Numbered from the stretch's first letter, positions 36,029-45,630 are shown. The stretch: 64,000 bases of DNA from Chitinophaga lutea (GCF_003813775.1 NZ_RPDH01000003.1:847032-911031); one strand, 5' to 3'. The notes: a model not told the origin generated them from the sequence alone. Translations and numbers: made by a program.

Positions 36029-37825
36029 ATGACAGAAAAGCCAAAACGATTATTCGACGCGGTCGCATACCAGCTGGAAAGGTTCCCTAAACCCGATATG
36101 CTTGTTTCCAAAGTAGATGGCATCTGGCGGCCCTGGGGCACAGCCCAGGTGCAGCAGATCGTGAACCGCTTCAGTGCGGGCCTGCTGGCCCTCGGCGTGG
36201 GCGGCAACGATTTCACCGCCGAAGGGGCGGACAAAATAGCCATCATCAGTAACAACCGGCCGGAGTGGGTGTTTACCGACCTTGCCGTACAGCAGACGGG
36301 CGCAGTGCTGGTGCCGCTTTATCCCACTACCAACCCGATGGAGATCGAATTCATCCTCAACGACGCGGCTGTTAAATACATCTTCGTCAGCAGTGCGGAA
36401 TTGCTGCAGAAGATCCGCGACCTCCAGGGTAAAGTGCCCACGCTGAAACAGATCTACACGTTCGAGGAAATCCCCGGCGCGGAACACTGGAGCAAAATTA
36501 CGGACATGGCCACCGATGAGCTGCTGCAGAAAGTGGAGGCCATCCGCCCCACGATCAGCGAAGAACACCTGGCCACCATCATCTACACCTCGGGTACCAC
36601 GGGCACACCGAAAGGCGTGATGCTCACACATAAAAACATCGTCAGCAACGTATTCAATTCCAAGGAAAGTTTCCCGTTCCCCGACGCGCCCGAACAGAAA
36701 GTGCTGAGCTTCCTGCCGCTGAACCACATCTTCGAAAAGATGTGCACCTACATCTACCTGTTCAGCGGCATCGGCGCCTACTACGCGGAAAGCCTCGATA
36801 AAATCGGCGATAACCTGAAAGAGGTAAAACCCGACGGGTTCACCACCGTACCGCGCCTGCTCGAAAAAGTGTACGAAAAGATCATGAGCGCCGGCAACGA
36901 ACTGACGGGCGCCAAACGTGCGCTGTTTTTCTGGGCCGTAGGGCTCGGCAAACGGTACGACAATGTCAGGGACGGCGGCTGGTGGTACAACACCCAGCTG
37001 AAACTCGCCAACAAGCTCATCTTCTCCAAATGGCGCGAAGCGCTGGGCGGAAGAGTGCAGTTCATCGTCACCGGCGGCGCCGCCTGCCAGGAAAACCTGC
37101 TGCGCATCTTCAACGCCGCGCAGATACCCGTGTATGAGGGATACGGCCCCACCGAAAACAGCCCCGTCATCAGCGTAAACAGGCGTTTTACGCCCGACGG
37201 CGTGCGTTTTGGCACCACGGGCCCGCCCATCGTGGGACAGGAGGTAAAACTGACCGAAGAAGGCGAAATATGCGTGAAAGGGCCTTCGGTGATGAAAGGT
37301 TATTACAAACGGCCCGACCTCACCGCCGAAACGGTGATCGACGGCTGGCTGCATACCGGCGATATCGGTACGTTCATCGACGGGAAATTCCTGAAGATCA
37401 CCGACCGCAAAAAAGAACTCTTCAAAACCAGCGGCGGCAAATACGTGGCCCCGCAGCCCATCGAAAACAAAAGCAAGGAAAGCCCCTTCGTCGAACAGAT
37501 CATGGTGGTCGGTTCGGAACGAAAGTTCGTGGCGGCATTGATCGTACCGTCGTTCAACATGCTCAAAAGATGGATGAAACAGAATAATATCGACTTCACC
37601 ACCAACGAGGAAGCCGTTCGCAACCCGGACGTGCTGGCCATGTACCAGAAGGTGATCGACCGCTACAACGAAAACTTCAACCACGTGGAGCAGATCAAGA
37701 AGTTTGCCCTGATGCCGAAGGAGTGGGGCGTGGAAACCGGGGAAATGACTCCCAAACTCAGCCTCCGCCGGAAAGCCATCATGGAGAAGTATAAAGACGT
37801 AGTGGAGAAAATTTATGCGGCCTGA
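36029..37825 (+). CDS. Long-chain fatty acid-CoA ligase (AMP-binding)
   Basis: The start at 36029 (MTEKPKRLFDAVAYQLERFP) follows a weak AT-rich promoter region; the frame opens 36 bp earlier with unlikely residues. The 598-residue enzyme activates long-chain fatty acids with ATP and CoA. Motifs are the P-loop IIYTSGTTGTPKGVMLTHKN (about 190-210), GYGPTENSP, the adenylate-binding GWLHTGDIG, and the linker DRKKELFKTSGGKYVAP. Its compact length and motif spacing match the FadD15/AMP-forming long-chain group common in the Bacteroidota. No membrane segment. It likely feeds beta-oxidation or phospholipid synthesis. A symmetric terminator follows. Confidence 0.93.
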   Translation: MTEKPKRLFDAVAYQLERFPKPDMLVSKVDGIWRPWGTAQVQQIVNRFSAGLLALGVGGNDFTAEGADKIAIISNNRPEWVFTDLAVQQTGAVLVPLYPTTNPMEIEFILNDAAVKYIFVSSAELLQKIRDLQGKVPTLKQIYTFEEIPGAEHWSKITDMATDELLQKVEAIRPTISEEHLATIIYTSGTTGTPKGVMLTHKNIVSNVFNSKESFPFPDAPEQKVLSFLPLNHIFEKMCTYIYLFSGIGAYYAESLDKIGDNLKEVKPDGFTTVPRLLEKVYEKIMSAGNELTGAKRALFFWAVGLGKRYDNVRDGGWWYNTQLKLANKLIFSKWREALGGRVQFIVTGGAACQENLLRIFNAAQIPVYEGYGPTENSPVISVNRRFTPDGVRFGTTGPPIVGQEVKLTEEGEICVKGPSVMKGYYKRPDLTAETVIDGWLHTGDIGTFIDGKFLKITDRKKELFKTSGGKYVAPQPIENKSKESPFVEQIMVVGSERKFVAALIVPSFNMLKRWMKQNNIDFTTNEEAVRNPDVLAMYQKVIDRYNENFNHVEQIKKFALMPKEWGVETGEMTPKLSLRRKAIMEKYKDVVEKIYAA

Positions 37826-37845
37826 CGCAAGCTATATGTACTTGT

Positions 37846-37880
37846 AAAAAAAGCCCCGGACAATCGTTCCGGGGCTTTTT
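37846..37880. terminator. Bidirectional terminator
   Basis: A strong stem, AAAAAGCCCCGGA and TCCGGGGCTTTTT, with a 6-base loop, lies between the acyl-CoA ligase gene (+) and the RND gene (-). A second palindrome, TGCCTG-C-CAGGCA (37939-37951), lies in the same gap and has no obvious role. Confidence 0.9.
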
Positions 37881-38005
37881 ATTGGTGCCGGCTTCATTGG
37901 AGATGGCGATATGCCGCTCTCTTCCGGTACGATGGCCGTGCCTGCCAGGCAGATTAAAAGGTGAATATCCCGGCATCTCCCATGCTGCTGAACGTTGGCG
38001 CCGGT

Positions 38006-41000
38006 TTATACTTTCGGCGGAATGAGTTTGTACACTACCGGCGTTACCAGCCGCGACAGCAACGTGGAACTGATCAGCCCGCCGATGAGCACGATCGCCA
38101 GCGGCGAAATCAGCGGGTTGCTGGATGCCGCGATCGGGATGAGGCCGCCGATGGCGGTTAAAGACGTCAGCACGATGGGCAGGAAACGCACCTCGCCGGC
38201 TTCGCGGATCGCCTCGTCGAGCGACCTGCCCTGCGCCCGCAGCTGGTTCGTGAAATCCACCAGCAGGATGGTATTCTTCACCTCGATGCCGGCCAGCGCG
38301 ATGAGGCCGATGATGGCCACGAAAGACAGGGTATTGCCCGTCATCCACAACGCTACCGCCGCGCCCACGATCCCCAGCGGGATAACCGACAGGATGATGA
38401 GCGTGCTTTTGAAGGTTTTGAACTCCAGTATCAGCACGGCAACAAAGAGGAACACCGTCACCAGGATGATCGACTGGAAACCGCCGAACGATTGTTTGGC
38501 GCTTTCCACCTCGCCGCCCATCTCGTAACTGTAGCCGGGCGGGAGCTGCATGGCGTCCATCCTGGAAGTGACGTCGCTGATCACACGGCTGACGAGGAAA
38601 CCCTGCTGCACGAATGCTTGTACGGATACGACCCGCCGTTTTTCCTGGTGGTTGATGTTCACGGGAGAGGTTTCCATTTTCAGCTCCGCCACCTGTGACA
38701 AGGGGATGGCTTTGCCCTGTACGTTGTTGACATACAGGTTGCTGAATACATCGAGCGAAGGGCGGCCGTCGCGGGCGCGGGTGAGCAGGATGTCGTAGTC
38801 GTTGCTGTTATGGTCCGTGTATTTGCCCAGGGAAAGTCCCGCTACGGCGAGGCGTACGGTACGGTCCACCTGCACGAACGGAACGCCCAGCTGCTGCGCT
38901 TTGTCTGGCTGGATGGCCACACGGATGTCGCTTTTCAGCAGGTCTACCGGGTTATCGATGTACATGGTGCCCGGCGTTTCGTGCAGCATTTTTTCTACAT
39001 GCGCGGCCAGGCTCCGGAGCGAGTCGAGGTTGTCGCCGAACAGCCGCACTTCCACAGGCGCCAGCACCGGTGGGCCTTGTTCGAAATTCTTGACTTCCAC
39101 TTTGGCGCCGGGATAAGGCGTCCAGGCCGTGCGGAACTTTTCCATCACGGCCGCTTTCGTTTTCTGATCCGTGTCTGCATGCAGCTGTACGAAGATCTGC
39201 GCGAAGTCGCTCCGCTCGTTTTCCTGCACCACGTTGTAATAAATGCGCGGGTTGCCTTTGCCGACATTGGACGCATAGTACTGCACTGCTTTTTCATGCT
39301 GCAGGTACTGTTCGATCTCTTTGGTGATGCGGTTGGTATAGCCGAGGTTCGACTGCGGCGGGGTGGTGATGTTGATCAGGAACTGCGGCTTTTCCGAAGC
39401 GGGGAACAGGCTGAACCCGATCAGCTGGAACACGAATATCGAGCCCGCGAAAATGATCACGGTGGCCACGAGCGTCAGCATGGGGCGCTGCAGCGCCTTG
39501 TCGAGCAGGCGGGCGTAACTGCCGTGGATGAGCTTTTTCAGCGCACGCATGAAGATGTTCCCGTCCGGGTGGCCGGTGTGCGGTTTGAGCAGTTTGCTGG
39601 TGAGGAAGGGGATGATGGTCAACGACACCACCATCGACGCCAGCACGCAGAAAATCACCGCCATGGGCAACCCTCTGATAAAATCGCCCGCGCCTTCGGG
39701 CATGAACACCAGCGGCATAAAGGCGATGATGAGCGTGACGGTGCAGCCCACTACCGCCAGCCCGATCTGTTTGGTGGCTTTCAGCGTGGCTTCGAGGGCG
39801 CTGTGGCCTTCGAGTATCCAGCGTTCGATGTTTTCCACCACCACGATACTGTCGTCTACCAGCAGGCCCAGCGCCACTACCAGGCCCACGATGCTGAGCT
39901 GGTTGAGGTTGTAGCCGGTGAGCTGCAACAGTACGATGCCGATGGCGAGCGACAGCGGGATGGAGATCATCACGATCAGGGCCTGCCGGAAGCCCAGCGG
40001 CAGCAGCGTAATGGCCACAAGGCCGATGGCGATCAGGAAGTCCGTGCCGAGGCTGCCGAGGCGGCGGTTCACGTTTTCGGCCTGGTCGAAATGTTCCACC
40101 ATGTCGATATTGGCGGGCAGTGATTTTTTGAATTCCGCCAGCACGGGTTTGTACAGCTGCTGGGTTTTGCTGATGTTCTCGCCCTCTTTCTGCGCCGCGG
40201 CTACAAACACGCTGCGGTAGCCGTTGAGGCGGGTCTGGTAGGTTTCATCGGCATAACCGTAATACACTTTGGCGATGTCTTTCAGGTACACGTTGCGCCC
40301 GCCGCCGGTGTACACGATGGTGTTGCGGATCTCGTCCATCGAGTGGAAGTTGCCGCTGGTTTTGATATTGAACGTGCGGTTACCGGCTTCGACGGCGCCG
40401 CCCGGAATGGAAAGGGTTTCATTCTGCAGGCTGCTGATCACATTGTTGACGGGCAGGTTCATCTGCGCCATTTTTTCGAGGTCGAGCTCGGCGCGCACCT
40501 GCTGGTCGGGCAAGCCGAAGATCTCCACCTTCTTCAGCGGGGTGAGCTTTTCCAGTTCGTCCTGCAGCCTTTCGGCGTAAAACTTGAGTTTGTCGCGCGG
40601 CGCGTTTTCCGAGATGAGCGCGATCTGCATGATGTTCACATCGGAGGGCTGCAGTTTGAGCACCTCCACGTCGATGTTCTCGGGCAGTTCGCGCCGTTTG
40701 TTGTTGACCACCCGCACCATCTCCTGGTACTTGTCGTCTACGTTGCTGCTGTATTTATAGTCCACGCGCAGCACCGCCAGCCCGTCCTTGATGCTGGTGC
40801 GGATGCGCAGCACATTTTCGAGGCCGTGTATTTCTTTTTCCAGCGGGTCTACGATCAGTTCCTCCATGTCTTTCGGGCTGGTGCCGGGGTACACCACCAC
40901 CACGGTGTACGTGGGAGAGTGCATTTCCGGGTCTTCCGAGCGCGGCATGTTCAGAATGGTGGTGATGCCGAGCGCGATGATCATCACGAAGATCACGAGG

Positions 41001-41041
41001 GTGAACTGGTAATTCTTGACGGCATATTCAGAAATCTTCAT
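38006..41041 (-). CDS. RND efflux transporter permease
   Basis: A 1011-residue RND pump with the normal 12 membrane segments and two periplasmic loops. The TM4 motif keeps both proton-relay aspartates (GLLVDDSIVVVENIERW), unlike the first pump in this window, and TM10 has GIEVKNTILLVDFTN with its lysine. The sequence is of the HAE/hydrophobe type and lacks the Met-rich heavy-metal motifs of CusA. It is the last gene of an operon headed by TetR, TolC and adaptor genes, 18 bp after the adaptor. Together they make a full tripartite pump. The substrate is unknown; TetR control suggests toxic organic compounds. Confidence 0.95.
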   Translation of the reverse strand: MKISEYAVKNYQFTLVIFVMIIALGITTILNMPRSEDPEMHSPTYTVVVVYPGTSPKDMEELIVDPLEKEIHGLENVLRIRTSIKDGLAVLRVDYKYSSNVDDKYQEMVRVVNNKRRELPENIDVEVLKLQPSDVNIMQIALISENAPRDKLKFYAERLQDELEKLTPLKKVEIFGLPDQQVRAELDLEKMAQMNLPVNNVISSLQNETLSIPGGAVEAGNRTFNIKTSGNFHSMDEIRNTIVYTGGGRNVYLKDIAKVYYGYADETYQTRLNGYRSVFVAAAQKEGENISKTQQLYKPVLAEFKKSLPANIDMVEHFDQAENVNRRLGSLGTDFLIAIGLVAITLLPLGFRQALIVMISIPLSLAIGIVLLQLTGYNLNQLSIVGLVVALGLLVDDSIVVVENIERWILEGHSALEATLKATKQIGLAVVGCTVTLIIAFMPLVFMPEGAGDFIRGLPMAVIFCVLASMVVSLTIIPFLTSKLLKPHTGHPDGNIFMRALKKLIHGSYARLLDKALQRPMLTLVATVIIFAGSIFVFQLIGFSLFPASEKPQFLINITTPPQSNLGYTNRITKEIEQYLQHEKAVQYYASNVGKGNPRIYYNVVQENERSDFAQIFVQLHADTDQKTKAAVMEKFRTAWTPYPGAKVEVKNFEQGPPVLAPVEVRLFGDNLDSLRSLAAHVEKMLHETPGTMYIDNPVDLLKSDIRVAIQPDKAQQLGVPFVQVDRTVRLAVAGLSLGKYTDHNSNDYDILLTRARDGRPSLDVFSNLYVNNVQGKAIPLSQVAELKMETSPVNINHQEKRRVVSVQAFVQQGFLVSRVISDVTSRMDAMQLPPGYSYEMGGEVESAKQSFGGFQSIILVTVFLFVAVLILEFKTFKSTLIILSVIPLGIVGAAVALWMTGNTLSFVAIIGLIALAGIEVKNTILLVDFTNQLRAQGRSLDEAIREAGEVRFLPIVLTSLTAIGGLIPIAASSNPLISPLAIVLIGGLISSTLLSRLVTPVVYKLIPPKV

Positions 41042-41059
41042 AGTCGGTAGCGTTGGCGG

Positions 41060-42115
41060 TTATTGAATAATGCGGATGGCGCTGCTGTCTTTCAGGTAAG
41101 CGCTGCCTGCAATGATGAGCTGGCGGGCGTTTTCGAGGCCCTGGCTGATCAGCACCTGGTCTTTCTCCATACCGGCCACGGTCACTTTCACTTTCTGCGC
41201 CGTTTTGCCGTCGTTGGTGATGAACACATACCCCGAGCTGCCGTCTCCGTCGAGCAGGGCATCGTACGGGATGGCCCAGCCGCTGCCCGTTTGAGCCTTT
41301 TCGCTGGTTTGCACCACCGCTTTGCCGAACATACCGAAGGCGATGCTGGCCGGCTTTTCGCCGCTGAAGCGGATGTCGATCTGGAAGGCCCCTGTAGCCG
41401 GGTCGATGCCTTCGGAGCGGCGGGATACCGTGCCCGTGAAGGTTTTGCCGGGAACGGACTCCACTTCCACGGTAGCCGCGTCGTTGATGCGGATGGCCGC
41501 CCATTCCTTATTGCTGACGCTGGTGCGGAGGAGCCAGTTGCCGGACTGTGCGCCGTTGGTTTCCAGCACGGGCGTGCCGGGCTGCACCAGCTGGCCTTCC
41601 GCGGCGAGTTTGCGCAGTACGAAACCGTTACGGGGCGCGGTGATCACGCTGTGATTGCGGTTGAACTGCGCCGCCTGCAATTGCTGCCGCGCCATTTCCA
41701 TGGCGGTGCCGGCGTTCTGCAATTGTTCGAGCGTGGCCACACTGTCGTTGTACAGGTTCTGCGCCCGCTGATGATCGCGGGTGGCTTTCTCGAAAGCCAG
41801 TTTCGCCTGCTGCACCTGCGCGTCGATTTCCACGGGATTGAGCACGGCTACCGTTTGCCCGGCGCGGATGGCGTCGCCTTCCCTGACCATGATGCGCTGG
41901 ATGATGCCGCCTGTTTTGAATGAGAGCAGCACTTCGTCGTCGGTCGTGAACGTCCCGGAAACGGGTATAGCGGCCGCGCCGGCGGAAGCCGTGAGCGGAA
42001 GCAGTTTAACGGGGATGGCGGTTTGCGCAGGAATTTCCGATGCGGCATTACCGCTGCCGCATGCCTGGAAAATCACGGCGGCGGCGAATAGCAGGGAGAG
42101 GATTCGTGGTTGCAT
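41060..42115 (-). CDS. RND efflux periplasmic adaptor lipoprotein
   Basis: A 351-residue membrane fusion protein. The signal MQPRILSLLFAAAVIFQAC gives a lipobox ending at Cys19 (FQAC). It has the barrel-sandwich half GGIIQRIMVREGDAIRAGQT (about 75-95), a short alpha-hairpin (about 100-155), the second half ITAPRNGFVLRKLAAEGQLV, and a beta-barrel domain (VEVESVPGKTFTGTVSRR). It lies 10 bp after the TolC gene and 18 bp before the pump gene. It is shorter than the adaptor at 177-1292 and only distantly related, so the two pumps are not recent duplicates. Confidence 0.93.
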   Translation of the reverse strand: MQPRILSLLFAAAVIFQACGSGNAASEIPAQTAIPVKLLPLTASAGAAAIPVSGTFTTDDEVLLSFKTGGIIQRIMVREGDAIRAGQTVAVLNPVEIDAQVQQAKLAFEKATRDHQRAQNLYNDSVATLEQLQNAGTAMEMARQQLQAAQFNRNHSVITAPRNGFVLRKLAAEGQLVQPGTPVLETNGAQSGNWLLRTSVSNKEWAAIRINDAATVEVESVPGKTFTGTVSRRSEGIDPATGAFQIDIRFSGEKPASIAFGMFGKAVVQTSEKAQTGSGWAIPYDALLDGDGSSGYVFITNDGKTAQKVKVTVAGMEKDQVLISQGLENARQLIIAGSAYLKDSSAIRIIQ

Positions 42116-42125
42116 ATAGCGGTGT

Positions 42126-43478
42126 TTATTGAATGTTTGGTAATGGATAGGATGCCTGTGCGCGCTCTATTTCAGCGGCCGATACCTGTACGCGGGCCCA
42201 TGCCTGCAGCAGCTGGAGGCGCGATTGGGTGAGCTGGTTCTGCGCGTCGAGCAGTTCGATGTACAGCAGCTGGCCTTCCCTGTACACTTTCATCTGGTCG
42301 GAAAAATATTTCTCGGAGAGCTGCAGCTGCGTTTGCGCGATGTTGAAATTGGCGCTGGCCGTGTTGTAGTTGTTGGCCGCATTGTTCAGCTCCAGTTCAA
42401 GGCTGCGGGCCGTTTCGTCGTACGCCGTTTGTGCGATGGAGGCGTCGGCGCGCGCCTGTTTGATGCGCTGTTTCCGCTGGCCGCCGGTGAAGAGGTCCCA
42501 TTGCAGGTTCACGCCCCAGAGGTAGTACCGCGATTTATTGTCGACTTTCCAGTTGAAGCCCTGGCTACCGAGATCGAGGAAGGTGCTCACCTTCGGGGTG
42601 AACAACGCCTGTTCCTTTTTCTCCGCGAGCAGCGCCATGCGTTTGGTGGTTTCGAACTGCCGCAGCTCTTCCCGCTGCTGCGTGCCGGTGGCCGGGATGG
42701 CGGCCGGCAGGGTGGCGATGGTACTGTCGAGCTGGATGCTGTCCGTCAACGGCCGGTTCAACAGGAAATTGAAATAAGCCCTGGCATTCTGCTGCTGGTT
42801 CTTTGCCTGCGCGATGGCTGTTTCCACCTGTTGCAGCTCCGTCTGCGCACGGGTGAGCGAAGTGCTGTTGCGGATGCCGTTTTTCAGCATGCTCTGGTTG
42901 ACGCGGATGTTTTCCTGCACCAGTTTCAATGCGCTGTTGTACACTTCCACCGCCCGCACCGCCTGGAAATACTGGTAGTACGCCGTTTTCACGTCTTTCA
43001 CCAGCTGGCGCTTGTACACGTTGAGGATGGCCTGCTGCCGCGTGATGTCTTCCTGCCGGATCTTCTTCGCGTACCATATTTCGGTATTGATGAGCGGGAG
43101 GGAAGCCCGCACCTTGGCGTCGTAGAAATTATCCGGGTTGAGGAGAATCGATTCGTTGGACAACTGCGGGAACTTCTGGCTGGCCGTCAGTTCGTTGAGG
43201 GTGCTGTACACCGGGTTCATCAGGTCGCCGAGCGGCAGGTCGATGGTGCGGCCGCCGCCTGATTTGGTGTAATTGGCCAGCACCGAGGCCTGCGGCATGA
43301 AGAACGCTTTGGCTTCCTGCAGGGCGTACATGCTTTTTTCCAGCTGGAAGTTTTGCCGCGTGATGGCCTGGTTATGTCGCACGGCGTCTGCAATGTAGCC
43401 ATCAAGGCGGGTTTGCGCCGTACTGCTGAACGCCAGCAGATTCATAAACGACAGTAGGTAAATGAGTCTTGGTAACAT
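42126..43478 (-). CDS. TolC-family outer-membrane channel of the TetR-linked pump
   Basis: The start is the ATG at 43478 (MLPRLIYLLSFMNLLAFSST), which gives a signal peptide cleaved after about residue 22; a GTG 9 bp upstream is less likely. The 450-residue channel has two OEP repeats with helices such as VKTAYYQYFQAVRAVEVYNS and SLELELNNAANNYNTASANF. It is the first of three efflux genes, 79 bp after the TetR gene, with a hairpin terminator in that gap. Its start codon lies inside a copy of the TetR-type operator motif, so the repressor could block it directly. Confidence 0.92.
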   Translation of the reverse strand: MLPRLIYLLSFMNLLAFSSTAQTRLDGYIADAVRHNQAITRQNFQLEKSMYALQEAKAFFMPQASVLANYTKSGGGRTIDLPLGDLMNPVYSTLNELTASQKFPQLSNESILLNPDNFYDAKVRASLPLINTEIWYAKKIRQEDITRQQAILNVYKRQLVKDVKTAYYQYFQAVRAVEVYNSALKLVQENIRVNQSMLKNGIRNSTSLTRAQTELQQVETAIAQAKNQQQNARAYFNFLLNRPLTDSIQLDSTIATLPAAIPATGTQQREELRQFETTKRMALLAEKKEQALFTPKVSTFLDLGSQGFNWKVDNKSRYYLWGVNLQWDLFTGGQRKQRIKQARADASIAQTAYDETARSLELELNNAANNYNTASANFNIAQTQLQLSEKYFSDQMKVYREGQLLYIELLDAQNQLTQSRLQLLQAWARVQVSAAEIERAQASYPLPNIQ

Positions 43479-43493
43479 AATGAACACTGTTTA
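43476..43493 (-). promoter_or_regulatory. Second copy of probable TetR operator
   Basis: Read on the minus strand this is an 18-base motif of form TAAAC-nnn-GTTCATTAT. It matches the operator at 44196-44213 at 13 of 18 positions, with all but one of the differences in the spacer or at edges. It covers the start codon of the TolC gene. Confidence 0.4.
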
Positions 43494-43511
43494 GTGTAAG
43501 GGCTGAAAAAT

Positions 43512-43536
43512 AGAGAAGTGTTGAGCTTCTCTTTTT
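43512..43536. terminator. Hairpin between tetR and the efflux genes
   Basis: AGAGAAG and CTTCTCT form a perfect 7-bp stem with a 7-base loop; on each strand the hairpin is followed by several T. It would end tetR transcription or reduce read-through into the pump genes. Confidence 0.65.
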
Positions 43537-43557
43537 TATGTGTAATTGTGTTTGCCG

Positions 43558-44172
43558 TTATGCCTTCATCAGCCGCATATGCTCGTCGATGGAGGATTTG
43601 ATGATGCGCGCCATGTCGCTTTCCGTTGCTTCCAGCACCTTGAGCCTGCACCGCACTTCCAGTGAAACGAGGCCGTGGCCGAGCGACCAGAGGGACAGTG
43701 AGCCCACGCGCGGATCGGTGTACCGGATGAGCTTCTTTTCGATGCATTCCGTCATCGCCTGGAGCAGGAACGCGAAGCAGGCATCGCCGTTTTTCCAGTC
43801 GCCTTTTTCTTCCGCCGTTTTCATGGGCGCGCGGATGATGAACATCAGGTCGTACAGGTCAGGATGCGCCAGCCCGAATTCCACGTAGGTGTGCATCACC
43901 TGTGTGAGCCGCTTCCAGGGATCCTTGCTCACGGCCCTTTCCGCCAGTGCGTCGCGCAATTGGCCGAAAGCCTCGCGCTGCACTTCGTAGAGCAGTTCGT
44001 CTTTGTCTTTATAGTAGAGATAGATCGTACCCGGACTATACTCGATCTTATCGGCGATGGCCCGGATGGAGGTTTTTTCATACCCTTCGTCCACGAACAT
44101 GCGCATCGCTGCTTCAATGATGAGTCGCCGCATTTCCAGTTTCTCCCGTTCTTTCCTGTCGGTAATGCCCAT
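43558..44172 (-). CDS. TetR/AcrR-family transcriptional repressor
   Basis: The start at 44172 (MGITDRKEREKLEMRRLI) follows a textbook promoter; the longer frame from 44223 would start upstream of it. The 204-residue regulator has the TetR N-terminal helix-turn-helix (about 10-55: IIEAAMRMFVDEGYEKTSIR, then YSPGTIYLYYKDKDELLYEV) and a ligand-binding C-terminal domain with a WKRLTQVMHTYVEFG helix. It heads the TolC-adaptor-RND genes and very likely represses them and itself: a palindrome sits in its own promoter and a related copy lies at the TolC start. The inducer is unknown. Confidence 0.94.
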   Translation of the reverse strand: MGITDRKEREKLEMRRLIIEAAMRMFVDEGYEKTSIRAIADKIEYSPGTIYLYYKDKDELLYEVQREAFGQLRDALAERAVSKDPWKRLTQVMHTYVEFGLAHPDLYDLMFIIRAPMKTAEEKGDWKNGDACFAFLLQAMTECIEKKLIRYTDPRVGSLSLWSLGHGLVSLEVRCRLKVLEATESDMARIIKSSIDEHMRLMKA

Positions 44173-44191
44173 TATTAGAAAGTTTACGATG

Positions 44192-44224
44192 CAAATATAA
44201 TGAACGGCGTTCAGTAATTCCAAA
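44192..44224 (-). promoter_or_regulatory. tetR promoter with internal palindromic operator
   Basis: On the minus strand: TTTG (44224-44221), 21 bp, TATATTTG (44199-44192), a good match to both Bacteroidota elements. Between them is the palindrome TGAACG-G-CGTTCA (44201-44213), with perfect 6-bp arms. A repressor bound there would block the promoter. Confidence 0.7.
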
Positions 44225-44279
44225 TTTATTTCAAGAGGCAGGTCTGCTGCCTGCGTAAAGTATTCTTTATCTTCGGGTT

Positions 44280-44834
44280 ATGATCAGAGAAGCGAAGCCC
44301 GCCGACGAAGCGGCGGTGGTCCCGATTTTATTCCAGGCCATGCATGAAGTAGCCTGCAGACTGGCCGGCACCAGCGAGGAGGCGGTGCTGGGGCCCTTGT
44401 TCGGGCACTTTTTCCGGACGCCGGGCAACCAGTACAGTTACGAGAACACGCTGGTGTATGAAGACGACAAAGGCATCGGCGGCATCATTGTAGGGTACGA
44501 CGGCGGCCGGCTGGCCGAACTGCGTGCGCCGGTGTTCGCACACATCGAGGCGCAGCTGGGACACAGCTATCAGCCGGGTGATGAAACGGGGCCGGGGGAG
44601 TTTTACCTCGACAGTATCGCCGTGTCGCCCGCCAGCCAGGGCAAAGGCATCGGGCGGCAACTGATTTATGCGGCGGAAGACCGGGCGCGGACCGAAGGGC
44701 ATACCCGCACGGGGCTGCTGGTGAGCGATGAAAACCCCGATGCGCAGCGGCTGTACGAGCGCCTCGGGTATGTAGTGGAAGCAGTGGTGACTTTCAGCGG
44801 CGGCCATTACCTGCACCTCGTCAAGACATTATAA
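44280..44834 (+). CDS. GNAT-family N-acetyltransferase
   Basis: A 184-residue acetyltransferase with the GNAT fold: IREAKPADEAAVVPILFQAM at the start, and the acetyl-CoA pyrophosphate-binding motif A as LDSIAVSPASQGKGIGRQLI (about 115-135), with the Q-x-x-G-x-G element QGKGIG. Motif B follows (TGLLVSDENPDAQRLYERLGY). Such proteins acetylate amino groups of small molecules or protein N-termini; the substrate is unknown. It is transcribed from a region divergent to tetR and stands alone, 46 bp before a secreted DUF1349 protein. Confidence 0.9.
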   Translation: MIREAKPADEAAVVPILFQAMHEVACRLAGTSEEAVLGPLFGHFFRTPGNQYSYENTLVYEDDKGIGGIIVGYDGGRLAELRAPVFAHIEAQLGHSYQPGDETGPGEFYLDSIAVSPASQGKGIGRQLIYAAEDRARTEGHTRTGLLVSDENPDAQRLYERLGYVVEAVVTFSGGHYLHLVKTL

Positions 44835-44880
44835 CGGCTACGGCTATAGTACTTTTTTTCTGCACAACCGTCTTCTCAGT

Positions 44881-45546
44881 ATGAAAAAACATTTCCTCTC
44901 CCTGATGACCCTTTGCCTGGCCGCGCTCAGCGTGTCGGCCGGCGATTCCCTGCGGCTCAAAGCCATCCCGCACACGCTGCAATGGCAGACCCGACCGGCC
45001 ACTTTCACCGTGCAATCGGATAATGCCTTTACCATGACGGCAGGGAAGGGCACCGACCTGTATGCTTCCATCGACGGGAGTTTTTACGTGAACAACGTGC
45101 CCAAGCTGCTGTTTACGCCTGACAGGGATTTCATTTTCTCCGCCCGCCTGCGGCCCGAATTTAAAAACGTCTACGATGCGGGCGCCATCCTGATTTACAG
45201 CGATTCATCGAACTGGGCGAAAGTGATCGTGGAAAAACTCGACAACGGCAGCATTTTCATCGGCTCATCCGTGGTGGACAACCGCATTACCGACGACAGC
45301 TATCACCAGGCCATCCCCACGGCCGACGTGCATTTGAAACTCGCCCGTTCCGGTAAAGTCTACTGTTTTTATTATTCCACCGACGGCCGCACCTGGAAGC
45401 TGCTGCGTACGTTTTCTTTCAAACAGCCACAGCAGATGCGCATCGGTTTTTATGCCCAATCGCCCAAAGGAGACCGGCTTTCATTGCAGGTGTCCGACGT
45501 CCGTTACCGCGGTGTTGCATTTAAAGATTTTTTCACAGGCGAATAA
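44881..45546 (+). CDS. Secreted DUF1349-family protein
   Basis: A 221-residue protein with a signal peptide (about 1-21, FLSLMTLCLAALSVSAGD) followed by a concanavalin A-like jelly-roll of the DUF1349 family. The family pattern is visible: FIFSARLRPEFKNVYDAGAI, then LIYSDSSNWAKVIVEKLDNG, and GRTWKLLRTFSF near the end. DUF1349 proteins include YesU-like carbohydrate-related proteins; most are uncharacterised. It probably binds or trims a sugar in the periplasm. No SusCD neighbour supports a more exact role, and the acetyltransferase upstream is unrelated. Confidence 0.85.
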   Translation: MKKHFLSLMTLCLAALSVSAGDSLRLKAIPHTLQWQTRPATFTVQSDNAFTMTAGKGTDLYASIDGSFYVNNVPKLLFTPDRDFIFSARLRPEFKNVYDAGAILIYSDSSNWAKVIVEKLDNGSIFIGSSVVDNRITDDSYHQAIPTADVHLKLARSGKVYCFYYSTDGRTWKLLRTFSFKQPQQMRIGFYAQSPKGDRLSLQVSDVRYRGVAFKDFFTGE

Positions 45547-45630
45547 CATTTACCACCCATCCAATAAATAAAACTGTCATGATCAATTTCCTTATTTTGG
45601 CCGCATAGTAAATATTGTGTACAAGTCAAC

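Noticed and set aside
37898..37980. Structured RNA in the gap between the ligase and RND genes
   Set aside because: GGAGATG and CATCTCC could pair across a palindrome, but there is no promoter or other support.
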